From Mucilaginibacter phenanthrenivorans (GTDB lineage: Bacteria > Bacteroidota > Bacteroidia > Sphingobacteriales > Sphingobacteriaceae), in assembly GCF_024721155.1 (NCBI RefSeq), contig NZ_JAHVAP010000004.1:372001-436000 (forward strand): a stretch of 64,000 nucleotides of DNA, in the 5' to 3' direction. The position numbers and the translations under genes were made by a program. The notes below the pieces were generated by a model. The model ran no database searches. It was not told where the DNA came from and worked only from the letters and a program-made list of their open reading frames with translations. Shown one piece after another: positions 25,875 to 33,825 of this stretch. The stretch's first letter is position 1, and each line of letters opens with the position of its first letter.

Positions 25875-26390
25875 CTAATAAACTCCCTTTTCTTTTAAAA
25901 AGGCTATGTCACTGGCGGTAATTTTGCCAATAGAGTATGAGGTAACTTTATTGAGATTTGCTTCATCCAATACATTAACCAAATTTTCGTAGACAGAATG
26001 TTCAGCCGGTTTAATTATCAGCGCCATCGCCTTTCCTGTTTTTTTAAACACCTGGTTAGTCATGTCAACTATTGCAGTGCGAATATCTTTGCCATCACTA
26101 ATAAGCTTCGGTTGGGTTAATGGTTTTTCCGGCATACCCAGGTAATAGACCAGTTTGTTTTTGGCACCAATGCAGATACTCATCGTCGTGTTCTCAGCAT
26201 ACGGCTGCGGTGGTGCGTCTGCAGGCATATTAACTTCCATTTTTCGCGGTTTTTGCAACGACGTGGTCAGCATAAAAAAGGTGATCAGCAAAAATGCAAG
26301 ATCAACCATTGCGGTAAGGTCAACGCGAACGGGCATTCGCTTCAAGTTTCTGCCTCCTGATTTTCCGGTGGATTGATTCAACTCGGCCAT
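25875..26390 (-). CDS. ExbD/TolR family biopolymer transport protein
   Basis: A one-helix inner-membrane protein that works with ExbB-type stator proteins to energise TonB-dependent transport (171 aa from the Met at 26390; the frame opens at 26432). The transmembrane helix (about residues 25-45) contains the conserved Asp in VDLTAMVDLAFLLITFFML, and the basic N-terminus precedes it. The periplasmic part carries VNMPADAPP and a C-terminal ISYSIGKIT-like end. No exbB or tonB gene adjoins it, so its partner lies elsewhere. Confidence 0.88.
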   Translation of the reverse strand: MAELNQSTGKSGGRNLKRMPVRVDLTAMVDLAFLLITFFMLTTSLQKPRKMEVNMPADAPPQPYAENTTMSICIGAKNKLVYYLGMPEKPLTQPKLISDGKDIRTAIVDMTNQVFKKTGKAMALIIKPAEHSVYENLVNVLDEANLNKVTSYSIGKITASDIAFLKEKGVY

Positions 26391-26499
26391 GATGTTAAAG
26401 ATTAAGGTTAAATAATTGGTTAGCAACAACAAACAGATGCTGTTGATTTATCATTTAACGATGCCGGTTAAATATTATTGCAACAATGATGCATTTAAA

Positions 26500-26628
26500 A
26501 CTAAGATTTTTAAGATGGATGGATTTTAAGATAAAAGACTTGCAAGAAGGAAATTATGTAGCGACGGGCGCTAAAGATAAAACGATGTATTTTTATCCTT
26601 AAATCATTTAACTCCTATAAATCTTAGT
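26500..26628. repeat. Inverted word-repeat element, ACTAAGATTTTTAAGATGG type
   Basis: The left arm 26500-26533 (ACTAAGATTTTTAAGATGG, then ATGGATTTTAAGATA) and the right arm 26594-26628 (TATCCTTAAATCATTTAAC, then TCCTATAAATCTTAGT) are imperfect reverse complements. The element lies between exbD and the DUF6089 gene, 2 bases from the DUF6089 stop. The loop is about 60 bases with no ORF. Confidence 0.7.
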
Positions 26629-26630
26629 CC

Positions 26631-27416
26631 TTATTGGAAGTAACACTTTTGCGTAACAAAAGTATAGGATAGGGTAATCTGGGTAAAGAAATAAGTATCG
26701 TGTGGCCTAAGGTCACCCCTTTGTGTACCCGGAGTACCTATGTATATACCTGTTTTTTCGCCGGAACGATCGGCTAATGCCTTTGAAACTGTTGGAGCAT
26801 TTCCTTTATCTACATAGTTTCCGCTAACGTCATCAAGGTAATCTGTATTGGTATTACGGTAACCCATTTCAGCACCAAGCGTAAACTTACCCGCTATATT
26901 ATATTTAACGCCCGCCCCATATATAGGTGAGATTGTGGTAGTTGAATAATTGGTTTTTTCGCCTTCTGTCCGGGCTCCACGCAGGCTGTAGTTTTTACCT
27001 TTATAGGTTGCGTATGGAAAATAACTGGCTGCGGCCGCTCCTAAAAAAATAAAAGGCGTAAACTTGTTTCTGCCTGCCTCGGGGATATAGTGCATAAAAT
27101 TAAATTCCCCGGTCAAACTCAGTTCCTGTAATGTGGTGGTAAAGCTCAGGTTTCTTTCACGAAACTGCGCGCTGCTGGAATTGCTGTCGGCAGCACTTAT
27201 TTTCCCAAGCGTTAAACTTCCCCTAATTGAAAGATACCCGTTAAAATTTCGTTTTATAAAGCCGCCCAATGCGTAGCCGCTTATCTTTACCGGGTTGTTC
27301 GGATTCAAATCACCCATATAACCCGAGCCACCGGCTGAAGTACCGATCTCCCAGGTTTGTGCCTTTAAAGTAACCGATAAAGCGATCAAAAATATAATTA
27401 GTACAAATTTGGGCAT
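26631..27416 (-). CDS. DUF6089 family outer-membrane protein
   Basis: A 261-aa predicted outer-membrane beta-barrel protein with signal peptide (residues 1-19, ending TLKAQ). The sequence has alternating hydrophobic beta strands and glycine turns (WEIGTSAGGSGYMGDLNP, GYALGGFIKRNFNGYLSIRG, FIFLGAAAASYFPYATYKG) and ends in an aromatic residue, Phe before Gln. This family lies between nadK and the uppS/bamA genes in many Bacteroidetes, which supports a role in envelope maintenance, but its function is unknown. It begins 9 bases downstream of nadK. Confidence 0.82.
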   Translation of the reverse strand: MPKFVLIIFLIALSVTLKAQTWEIGTSAGGSGYMGDLNPNNPVKISGYALGGFIKRNFNGYLSIRGSLTLGKISAADSNSSSAQFRERNLSFTTTLQELSLTGEFNFMHYIPEAGRNKFTPFIFLGAAAASYFPYATYKGKNYSLRGARTEGEKTNYSTTTISPIYGAGVKYNIAGKFTLGAEMGYRNTNTDYLDDVSGNYVDKGNAPTVSKALADRSGEKTGIYIGTPGTQRGDLRPHDTYFFTQITLSYTFVTQKCYFQ

Positions 27417-27425
27417 CCGGTAAAT

Positions 27426-28307
27426 TTAGTAGTTACGCACATCTAGTCCCCACAACAGCTTGTTTCTTAACGTTGATAAGTAGCTTTCATTATTCAGGCG
27501 GATCAAATTTAAACTGAATCCGGCTTTGCTAACTTCGAAGCGCATCGTTTTATCAATTATTGCAGTCCTTGAGTCGCAAGATATTAAATAATTATTGCTC
27601 CTGCATTCCACGTCAAAAGCAAGTACGCTGCTGTCAGGCAATACTATTGGCCTTACATTTAAATTATGCGGAGCATTCGGCGTTAAAACAATACTGTTTG
27701 ATTCCGGGAAAATAATTGGCCCTCCGCAGCTTAATGAATAGGCGGTTGAGCCCGTTGACGTAGATATAATGATACCATCCCCCCAGTACGAATTCAAAAA
27801 TTCCTTATTCAAAAAAACGTGGGTAGTAATCATCGCCGCATCATCACGTTTATGAATGGTGATATCATTCAGCGCAAAATTATCCTTACCGAAAATGTCC
27901 TGTTCCGAGTCAATACACAGCAGTTCGCGGCTATCGAGGCTAAACTGCTTATTTACCACTGCATAAATTGCAGCATCGATATCATTTTTGTTGATGCTGG
28001 CCAAAAATCCCAGTCGGCCAAAATTTATGCCGATAACGGGGATTCCTGAATCATTAATAACAGCCACCATATCCAACAAAGTACCATCGCCACCAAGCGT
28101 CAGAAACAGGTCGATAAAGCCTTTTAAATTGTCTGTATTTTCGAGAACCGTATACTTGTCTGTCTTAATATTCTCCTGTAGAAAACCATACAATTGCGGA
28201 TGAACATAGATCTCAACACCGTGCTGCACCAAATTATCAAATACCTGCTGGATATAGGGGATAACTACCGGATCATTAAATTGCCTGCCGTAAACTGCTA
28301 TTTTCAT
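27426..28307 (-). CDS. nadK: NAD kinase
   Basis: Phosphorylates NAD+ to NADP+ in the cytoplasm (293 aa). The GGDGT motif is in FLTLGGDGTLLDMV, followed by the conserved GINFGRLGFLASI, NDITIHKRDDAAM, YWGDGIIISTSTGSTAYSLS (the substrate-binding block) and a C-terminal SCDSRTAI. Its ATG directly abuts the inverted repeat that encloses the four-helix-bundle gene. Confidence 0.96.
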   Translation of the reverse strand: MKIAVYGRQFNDPVVIPYIQQVFDNLVQHGVEIYVHPQLYGFLQENIKTDKYTVLENTDNLKGFIDLFLTLGGDGTLLDMVAVINDSGIPVIGINFGRLGFLASINKNDIDAAIYAVVNKQFSLDSRELLCIDSEQDIFGKDNFALNDITIHKRDDAAMITTHVFLNKEFLNSYWGDGIIISTSTGSTAYSLSCGGPIIFPESNSIVLTPNAPHNLNVRPIVLPDSSVLAFDVECRSNNYLISCDSRTAIIDKTMRFEVSKAGFSLNLIRLNNESYLSTLRNKLLWGLDVRNY

Positions 28308-28824
28308 TTAGTTCATAGTTGATGGTTCATGGTTCATGGCCGGAAAGAAGTTGCAGCTTATAGTTAATAGCTTGTGGTTCATAGGCAAATACAGATTTTA
28401 ATTAAAAAGAGTTTTTTAGTGCTGTTATCATTTTCACTAAAACTTCATATTCGCTGTAAAGGTCGTTAAAAAGTTCGTTACTTATATAATCCCGTCTTTT
28501 TGCGATAAATAAACAACTCACTACTTCGATAGCTGACCTTAATGAATAGCCTAAAAAAACTTTGAAAACAGCTTTACTTTGCCCTGTCGATCCTTCAGCT
28601 ATATTTAATATCACTGAATCAGCGGCTCTTTTCATTTGAGAAGTTAAAATGAATAATTCGTCTTTGGGAAAGGTTTTTGTTAGCTGATTGATTTGTTCAT
28701 TTAAATCCATGGCTTTCTGCCATACTTGTAAATCCTCAAATCGAAATGCCATTATACTTTTTATAATATACTAACAACTATTCCCTTTTTTACCATGAAC
28801 CATGATCTACGAACCATGAACTAA
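28308..28824 (-). mobile_element. Candidate IVS-like element: inverted TAGTTCATGG repeats enclosing a four-helix-bundle gene
   Basis: The left arm 28308-28341 (TTAGTTCATAGTTGATGG, TTCATGGTTCATGG) and the right arm 28792-28824 (ACCATGAACCATGATCTACG, AACCATGAACTAA) are imperfect complements. Further words of the same type (ATAGTTAATAGCTTGTGG) lie at 28360-28385. The only gene between them is the S23-type gene. The element exactly fills the space between the nadK ATG and the end of the CBS gene. Mobility is inferred; there is no transposase and no visible target duplication. Confidence 0.5.
28402..28752 (-). CDS. Four-helix-bundle protein (23S rRNA intervening-sequence protein family)
   Basis: A 116-aa protein with the family hallmarks FEDLQVWQKAMDL at the N-terminus, LTSQMKRAADSVILNIAEG in the second helix and FLGYSLRSAIEVVS in the third. 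The family was first found encoded within intervening sequences of 23S rRNA genes in Leptospira and other bacteria, and a relative (bAvd) assists diversity-generating retroelements by binding nucleic acid. The biochemical role of free-standing copies is unknown. Here the gene lies in the loop of a pair of inverted repeats (28308-28341 and 28792-28824), between nadK and the CBS gene and on their strand. There is no reverse transcriptase or 23S gene in the window. Confidence 0.92.
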   Translation of the reverse strand: MAFRFEDLQVWQKAMDLNEQINQLTKTFPKDELFILTSQMKRAADSVILNIAEGSTGQSKAVFKVFLGYSLRSAIEVVSCLFIAKRRDYISNELFNDLYSEYEVLVKMITALKNSF

Positions 28825-29487
28825 TTACAAATTCAAATAATTCATCAATGAGTTATATCTATCCCTCGAATTATCATTCTCATCGCTATGGTTAAAGGTA
28901 GCTTTTATATCGTATTCGTATCTCAGGAAGGTAGCTACAATGGTTGATATGTCCTGCTTGTTCACTTTAAGTGTAACTTCCATACGGGTGGAATCAGGAA
29001 AAGTACGTACGTATGAGCTAAGGATCTGTGCATTATCCGACTCTACAATCTGCGACATGTGAGCCAATGAATTGTTTTTATTACTAATCTCCAGTACAAT
29101 TATCGCGCCTGGTTGTTCAACAGAGGTAAGCCCGGCAAAATATTCAGTAAGTGCATTAATTGTTATGAGGCCCGAATAGTTTTTCGCAGCATCAAGCACC
29201 GGAACCACTGTAAGCTGCCGTTCATAGAACAGGCGGATAACGTCATAAATATGCTGATCTTCCAGCACATAAGGATTAACTAGTGAAAGCGCCAGGGCGC
29301 CTACAGGTGTCTGCAGATCGCTTTCGCCTGCAAAGTCGTTTTCTGACAGCAGACCCAAAAATTGTTCTTCGTTTACAATTGGTAAATGACGGATGCGGAA
29401 CTCTACCATGCGATCAACCGCCTTCTGAATTGGGTCAGAGGTGTGCACCGGTAAAATGGCATCAGCTATCAGTTCAATTGCAAGCAT
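28825..29487 (-). CDS. CBS-domain protein
   Basis: A 220-aa cytoplasmic protein with two CBS motifs: DAILPVHTSDPIQKAVDRM with FRIRHLPIVNEEQFLGLLS, and YVLEDQHIYDVIRLFYERQL with LTVVPVLDAAKNYSGLIT. CBS pairs bind adenosine nucleotides and regulate partners. The C-terminal third (about 140-220, IIVLEISNKNNSLAHMSQIV, then EVTLKVNKQDISTIVATFL) looks like an ACT-type ligand domain. Bacteroidetes carry this CBS-ACT-like protein near nadK. The start is 3 bases after the hydrolase stop, so the two are co-transcribed. Confidence 0.85.
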   Translation of the reverse strand: MLAIELIADAILPVHTSDPIQKAVDRMVEFRIRHLPIVNEEQFLGLLSENDFAGESDLQTPVGALALSLVNPYVLEDQHIYDVIRLFYERQLTVVPVLDAAKNYSGLITINALTEYFAGLTSVEQPGAIIVLEISNKNNSLAHMSQIVESDNAQILSSYVRTFPDSTRMEVTLKVNKQDISTIVATFLRYEYDIKATFNHSDENDNSRDRYNSLMNYLNL

Positions 29488-29490
29488 TTT

Positions 29491-30255
29491 TTATTTGGAT
29501 TTTATCTTATCTAAAAACACCTTTAAATATTTATTAAACTCCTGCGGCTGCTCCATCATCGGCGCGTGCCCGCATTTATCTATCCAATGCAGTTCTGAGT
29601 CGGGCAGCAATTGATTAAACTCAATTGCAACCTCGGGCGGGGTAATCTTATCATCCCTACCCCATATTAACGACACAGGGATCTTTATCTTGTGCAGGTC
29701 CTTATTCATATTATGCCGAATGGCAGATTTTGCCATCGCCAGGATCCTGATCACCTTATGCCTGTCGTTTATAGTAGCATATACGTCATCAATCAGTTCT
29801 TTGGTTGCCGTTGCAGGGTCATAAAATGTATATTCTACCTTTTCCTTAACAAAATCATAACTTTCGCGCCTCGGGAATGATCCTCCGAAGGCATTTTCAT
29901 ACAAACCGGAACTCCCGGTTAGCACTAGTGCCTTAACAAGGCTTTGGTGCGACAATACGTATATCAAGCCAACATGCCCCCCCAACGAATTACCAAGCAA
30001 CGTAATATCTGTAAGCTTTTTAAACTTTACAAACTTGTGTACATATTTGGCCATACTTTTTACCCCTGTGGTTAATAGCGGTAAATCATATATCGGCAGT
30101 ATGGGGATAATTACCCGGTACTGCCCGCTAAATTCCTTTATTACATCCTCCCAGTTGCTTAAAGCGCCCATTAACCCATGCAGCAGCAATAAAACCTCGC
30201 CTTCGCCCTCATCGATATAACTAAAATCTTGTTCCTCTTTAAGCACGAAACTCAT
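29491..30255 (-). CDS. Alpha/beta hydrolase
   Basis: A 254-aa serine hydrolase without a signal peptide. The nucleophile elbow is GNSLGGHVGL (about residues 92-101), the acid is in WGRDDKITPP and the catalytic histidine in DKCGHAPMMEQP. The oxyanion region LLHGLMGALSNW is at residues 25-36. The substrate is not predictable; the sequence resembles the general esterase/epoxide hydrolase/MenH-like group. It is upstream of and coupled to the CBS gene. Confidence 0.88.
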   Translation of the reverse strand: MSFVLKEEQDFSYIDEGEGEVLLLLHGLMGALSNWEDVIKEFSGQYRVIIPILPIYDLPLLTTGVKSMAKYVHKFVKFKKLTDITLLGNSLGGHVGLIYVLSHQSLVKALVLTGSSGLYENAFGGSFPRRESYDFVKEKVEYTFYDPATATKELIDDVYATINDRHKVIRILAMAKSAIRHNMNKDLHKIKIPVSLIWGRDDKITPPEVAIEFNQLLPDSELHWIDKCGHAPMMEQPQEFNKYLKVFLDKIKSK

Positions 30256-30374
30256 AAAATTTGTAAAGTTTAAATTCCTAATGGCCGACTATAAAAATTG
30301 CCGGCTGTAACGTCAAATATTTCTGCTATAAAAATAGCTTATTGCTTGTTAGATGCAAGTTTTAATAAAATTAA

Positions 30375-30458
30375 TTAGTTGATTGGGTTGGATTGAGTTG
30401 ATTAAGTTAGATTAAGTTCAACCTAATCAACCACTCACTTAATCAACTTAATCAACCT
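30375..30458. repeat. Inverted word-repeat element, GTTGATTAAG type
   Basis: The left arm 30375-30419 consists of TAGTTGATTGGGTTGGATTG and AGTTGATTAAGTTAGATT words; the right arm 30420-30458 is the complement (AACCTAATCAACCACTCACT, TAATCAACTTAATCAACC). The two arms meet with almost no loop. The yqeY-like gene's stop codon TGA (30454-30452) is part of a GGTTGATTAAG word, so the element supplies the stop. Confidence 0.8.
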
Positions 30459-30901
30459 AAAAGTTGCTTCACCACTTCACTTATCGTTCTGCCATCTGCC
30501 TGGCCTGCCAGCTCTTTGTTGGCAATACCCATCACCTTACCCATATCACTAACAGATGTTGCACCCACACGGCTTATAACTTCCTGCAGGTAACCTTCAA
30601 TTTCAAAACGCGTCATCTGTGTAGGCAAATACGGTTCAATAACCTTCATCTCATCAATTTCTATCTGGTAAAGATCTTCCCTATTCTGTGTTTTATAAAT
30701 CTCGGCCGATTCTTTGCGCTGTTTAACCAGCTTTTGCAACACCTTGATCTCGGCTTCGGGAGTTAGGTCTTCAGCAGCACCTTTTTCGGTACGTGCTAAT
30801 AACAGGGCCGATTTTATCGCCCGCAGGCCCCTTAACCGGTCTGCCTGTTTAGCCAGCATAGCTTGTTTAATATCCTGGTCTATTTGATTGATGAGTGACA
30901 T
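30452..30901 (-). CDS. GatB/YqeY domain-containing protein
   Basis: A 149-aa cytoplasmic protein of the YqeY family, which shares the tail domain of the GatB amidotransferase subunit and may act near tRNA; no defined reaction is known. Signatures are MLAKQADRLRGLRAIKSALL, QKLVKQRKESAEIYKTQNRE and the C-terminal DMGKVMGIANKELAGQADG followed by RTISEVVKQLL. The last codons (Gly-stop) lie inside the adjoining repeat element. Confidence 0.92.
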   Translation of the reverse strand: MSLINQIDQDIKQAMLAKQADRLRGLRAIKSALLLARTEKGAAEDLTPEAEIKVLQKLVKQRKESAEIYKTQNREDLYQIEIDEMKVIEPYLPTQMTRFEIEGYLQEVISRVGATSVSDMGKVMGIANKELAGQADGRTISEVVKQLLG

Positions 30902-30902
30902 G

Positions 30903-30982
30903 TTATAATTGGTGAATTACTGATTTAGTGAATTATTGATTTATTTCGAATTTCAGATGTTCGATTTCGAATTTATTTAACT
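30903..30982. repeat. Low-complexity word repeat upstream of the yqeY-like gene
   Basis: Words GTGAATTACTGATTTA, GTGAATTATTGATTTA, then TTTCGAATTTCAGATG and TTCGATTTCGAATTTA. The TTTCGAATT units are locally palindromic. No long complementary arm. Confidence 0.5.
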
Positions 30983-31020
30983 TATAAGGTTTTTTCTGAT
31001 CTCTAGCCTCTAATCTCCAC

Positions 31021-31779
31021 CTACCCCCTAAAGATCGTAACTGCATTTGCCTGTGCAGTTGGCATTACAACCATATCATTTATATTAACGTGTGCCGGGC
31101 GGGATACAACGAACCATATCGTTTCGGCTATATCATCGGCTACCAAAGGATCAAAGCCATCGTAAACTTTTTTCGCCCGCTCCTTATCGCCCTTAAACCG
31201 CACCTCAGAAAATTCTGTCTCGACTGCACCCGGATGTATGGCCGAAACCTTTATACCGTGCGACACCAGGTCAAGCCGCATTCCCTTATTTAAGGCATCA
31301 ACTGCGTGCTTGCTTGCGCAATATACGTTACCGTTTGGATATACTTCCTTTCCGGCAATTGATCCTATGTTTATTATATGGCCCGCTTTGTTGCTGATCA
31401 TCCAGTTTGCCACAATTTTACTAACATAAAGCAAACCCTTTACATTGGTGTCAATCATGGTGTCCCAATCATCAAGGTTACCATTTTGTATGGGGTCCAG
31501 CCCCTGGCTAAGCCCGGCGTTGTTTATCAGCACGTTTACCTTTTTCCATTTGGCCGGCAGCGCTTCTAAATTTTCTGTTACTTCTTCCCTGTTTCGCACA
31601 TCAAATTGTGAGACGGCAACTTCAACATTATATTTGGTATTCAGCTTTTTTGCCAGCTTCTCCAAACGATCGACCCTTCGGCCGGTTAATATCAGGTTAT
31701 ACTTTTCGCGTGCGAATAAATGAGCACAGGCCTCTCCTATTCCGGAGGTGGCACCTGTAATTAATGCAATTTTAGCCAT
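31021..31779 (-). CDS. Short-chain dehydrogenase/reductase (SDR family)
   Basis: A 252-aa NAD(P)-dependent oxidoreductase. The cofactor motif GATSGIGEA is at residues 7-15 and the arginine after it (GRRVDRL) suggests NADP. NNAGLSQG, the catalytic Ser in INIGSIAGKEVYP and YxxxK as YCASKHAVDAL are intact, and HPGAVETEF follows. It resembles the YdfG-type 3-hydroxy-acid dehydrogenase group, but the substrate cannot be fixed. A 94-base gap separates it from porT upstream. Confidence 0.92.
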   Translation of the reverse strand: MAKIALITGATSGIGEACAHLFAREKYNLILTGRRVDRLEKLAKKLNTKYNVEVAVSQFDVRNREEVTENLEALPAKWKKVNVLINNAGLSQGLDPIQNGNLDDWDTMIDTNVKGLLYVSKIVANWMISNKAGHIINIGSIAGKEVYPNGNVYCASKHAVDALNKGMRLDLVSHGIKVSAIHPGAVETEFSEVRFKGDKERAKKVYDGFDPLVADDIAETIWFVVSRPAHVNINDMVVMPTAQANAVTIFRG

Positions 31780-31873
31780 ATATAGGTAACTAACGCAGCG
31801 AAATTATGTTTTTTAACCGGAATAACTTGTCATTTACAGGCAATGAAACTGCTAATAAAGGTACAATCCTGCT

Positions 31874-32611
31874 TTATTCAAAAATTAAACTGAACATTAC
31901 CGTATGCAATCCTAATTTATTGATTGGGCTTGAGTATGGCTGATTGTCATGGATTAGCATATCGCCAAATGAGTTTGACACCTTTATTTCAGGCGAGAGT
32001 TTAAAGAACTCGAAATAAATATCGCAGCCAAGACCGGCCTCGTACGAGCCAAATCCTCCAACATTTTTAACCAGCCTGGCCAGTGGATCGATGTTCGGGT
32101 CCTGATTTTTTGATCCTATAGCTAATGAATATTTTAAACCACCCAAAATATAGGCTCTAAAGTCTTGGATCCGGTCTGATTTTAGTTTTATCGATAAGGG
32201 AAAATCAATAGTGGTTGCCTGTACTTGCTTGGTTACGTCCTTAGTTGCATCGCCATAAGTATAACTAAGCGACCTGTCCGAAAAGACCAGCGACGGGTTT
32301 ACACGCGTTTCCAAATGGTCCGTTATCCGGTACCTGGTAATAAAGCCAATAGCAAAGCCCGGCGAATTTGCGGAACTGATACCCGTGAGCGGATCGGTTA
32401 TATATCTATTGGTACCCGTGTCAAAAAACGGGTCGCGCCAATTGGTTTTTTTATCAATTTTATAATAGCTGCTAACGTACGAAAAGGAAAAACCAAAGCT
32501 CAAATCGTTCAAATCGGCACCACCACCCCAGGCTGGTACTCGTGCCTGCCCCAGTAAATCACCAGTGCTCAGCAACAATAAAACCAGTGTCAGGTAGCCG
32601 TATTTAATCAT
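31874..32611 (-). CDS. porT: PorT family outer-membrane protein (type IX secretion/gliding)
   Basis: A 245-aa predicted outer-membrane beta-barrel with signal peptide (residues 1-22, ending LLGQA). Barrel strands alternate (LSFGFSFSYVSSYYKI, GFAIGFITRYRITDHLETR, VNPSLVFSDRSLSYTYG, YILGGLKYSLAIGSK), as in PorT, a protein needed for type IX secretion in Porphyromonas. The gene overlaps ubiE by four bases, and ubiE-porT is a conserved pair in Bacteroidetes, which strengthens the call. Other por genes are not in the window. Confidence 0.85.
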   Translation of the reverse strand: MIKYGYLTLVLLLLSTGDLLGQARVPAWGGGADLNDLSFGFSFSYVSSYYKIDKKTNWRDPFFDTGTNRYITDPLTGISSANSPGFAIGFITRYRITDHLETRVNPSLVFSDRSLSYTYGDATKDVTKQVQATTIDFPLSIKLKSDRIQDFRAYILGGLKYSLAIGSKNQDPNIDPLARLVKNVGGFGSYEAGLGCDIYFEFFKLSPEIKVSNSFGDMLIHDNQPYSSPINKLGLHTVMFSLIFE

Positions 32612-33339
32612 TTAATCCCCGTATAAATTGAACAAATACCAAACGCCAAAGGCCTGTGTTTGGTATGCTTGAAGCCTACTTTGTCCATAAGCGCGGTAAA
32701 TGTTTTCCCGTCAGGAAAAGCAGCTACTGACTCGGGCAGATAAGTGTAGGCCCTTGCATCCTTTGAAAATAATTTACCAATTCCGGGTGTAATATAATTA
32801 AAATAGAAGTTATAAAGTTGTTTTATAGGGAATACCTTTGGTTTTGAAAATTCAAGTACCACAGCCTTCCCGCCTGGTTTTAACACGCGATGAATATCAG
32901 CCAGGCCTATTTCCAGGTTTTCAAAGTTACGTACCCCGTAGGCGACGGTAACCGCGTCGAAGCCATCCGCATCAAAAGGCAGTTTTTCCGAATCACCCAA
33001 TTTCACCTCAAATTTATCTCCCAGGGCGCGTTTGCTTATTTTTTGCTCGGCGATATCAAGCATCCCTCTCGAAATGTCAACACCGATAATTTTTTCAGGC
33101 TTTAATATTTTAAGTGCCTCAAAGGCGAAATCGCCGGTGCCGGTGGCAACATCAAGAATTAATTTAGGCTGATCCTTTTTAAGCTCATTTATGGCTTTTT
33201 TGCGCCAGATGATATCAATCCCAAGCGACATAAAATGATTCAGGAAATCGTAGGTTTTTGAAATGTTGTTAAACATATCTGCAACCTGTTCTTTTTTTGT
33301 GCCCTGCTGATCGGTATACGGAGTTATGGTTTTGCTCAT
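32608..33339 (-). CDS. ubiE: Demethylmenaquinone methyltransferase
   Basis: SAM-dependent C-methylation of demethylmenaquinone, the last step of menaquinone synthesis (243 aa). SAM-binding motif I is LDVATGTGDFAFEAL. YDFLNHFMSLGIDIIWRKKA, VTVAYGVRNFENLEIGL, VLEFSKPKVFPIKQLYNFYF and YTYLPESVAAFPDG are UbiE/MenG family blocks. Its quinone product is the likely acceptor of the complex I encoded at 8787-20023. It overlaps porT by four bases. Confidence 0.96.
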   Translation of the reverse strand: MSKTITPYTDQQGTKKEQVADMFNNISKTYDFLNHFMSLGIDIIWRKKAINELKKDQPKLILDVATGTGDFAFEALKILKPEKIIGVDISRGMLDIAEQKISKRALGDKFEVKLGDSEKLPFDADGFDAVTVAYGVRNFENLEIGLADIHRVLKPGGKAVVLEFSKPKVFPIKQLYNFYFNYITPGIGKLFSKDARAYTYLPESVAAFPDGKTFTALMDKVGFKHTKHRPLAFGICSIYTGIK

Positions 33340-33825
33340 TTTTAGTAGTGGGCAGCAAAGATAAATGATTAGGTTGGTTTTGTGTTGATTGAGTTGATTA
33401 AGTTAGATTGGGTTGACTTAGGAGAAAATAGTTATCTGAAACTCATTCCCAAAGCACTATTAGAACAGGTGCTATTCAACCGCAGATTGATGTATATAAT
33501 GACTCGTCCGGAAAAAACTACTCACTGCCAAAAAGTGGGTTTACATGGTTTACATAGTTTTGGGTTTACATTGATATAATTTATTGATAATCAAATATTT
33601 ATGTTGATATTATAAAAAAACAATGGGTTTACATTTTTGGATAAATATGCATCTGGCTAAAAATGTCAATTCATAAATAACACAACACCGGGTTATTTTT
33701 AAAATTCTGTAAATTCTGCTCCGAACATTTTTTTTTGATAATGCCCCGGTTTGAAATTAGTATATAACTAAAAATAAAGCGAAATTTAAAAAGGCAATTG
33801 AGCAACCCTTCAGCTAAGATTTCAT
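33340..33825. other. Intergenic region upstream of ubiE and DUF1801
   Basis: 486 bases between divergent genes with no credible gene. On the minus strand TATCTTTG (33363-33356) is a candidate -7 box 16 bases before the ubiE ATG. A GTTGATTAAG word repeat fills 33368-33421. Four GGTTTACAT words lie at 33537-33635. The rest is plain AT-rich sequence. Confidence 0.6.
33368..33421. repeat. GTTGATTAAG-type word repeat upstream of ubiE
   Basis: GGTTGGTTTTGTGTTGATTG followed by AGTTGATTAAGTTAGATTGG and GTTGACTTA; same words as at 20056, 30375 and 38430 but with one arm only. Confidence 0.7.

Noticed and set aside
28402..28752. Accessory protein (bAvd) of a diversity-generating retroelement
   Set aside because: No reverse transcriptase, variable/template repeats or C-type lectin target gene occurs in the window; the family match alone does not imply a retroelement.
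33382..33579. Small 65-codon ORF on the plus strand
   Set aside because: It starts at a TTG inside a GTTGATTAAG word repeat, has no recognisable domain, and lies in AT-rich intergenic DNA.
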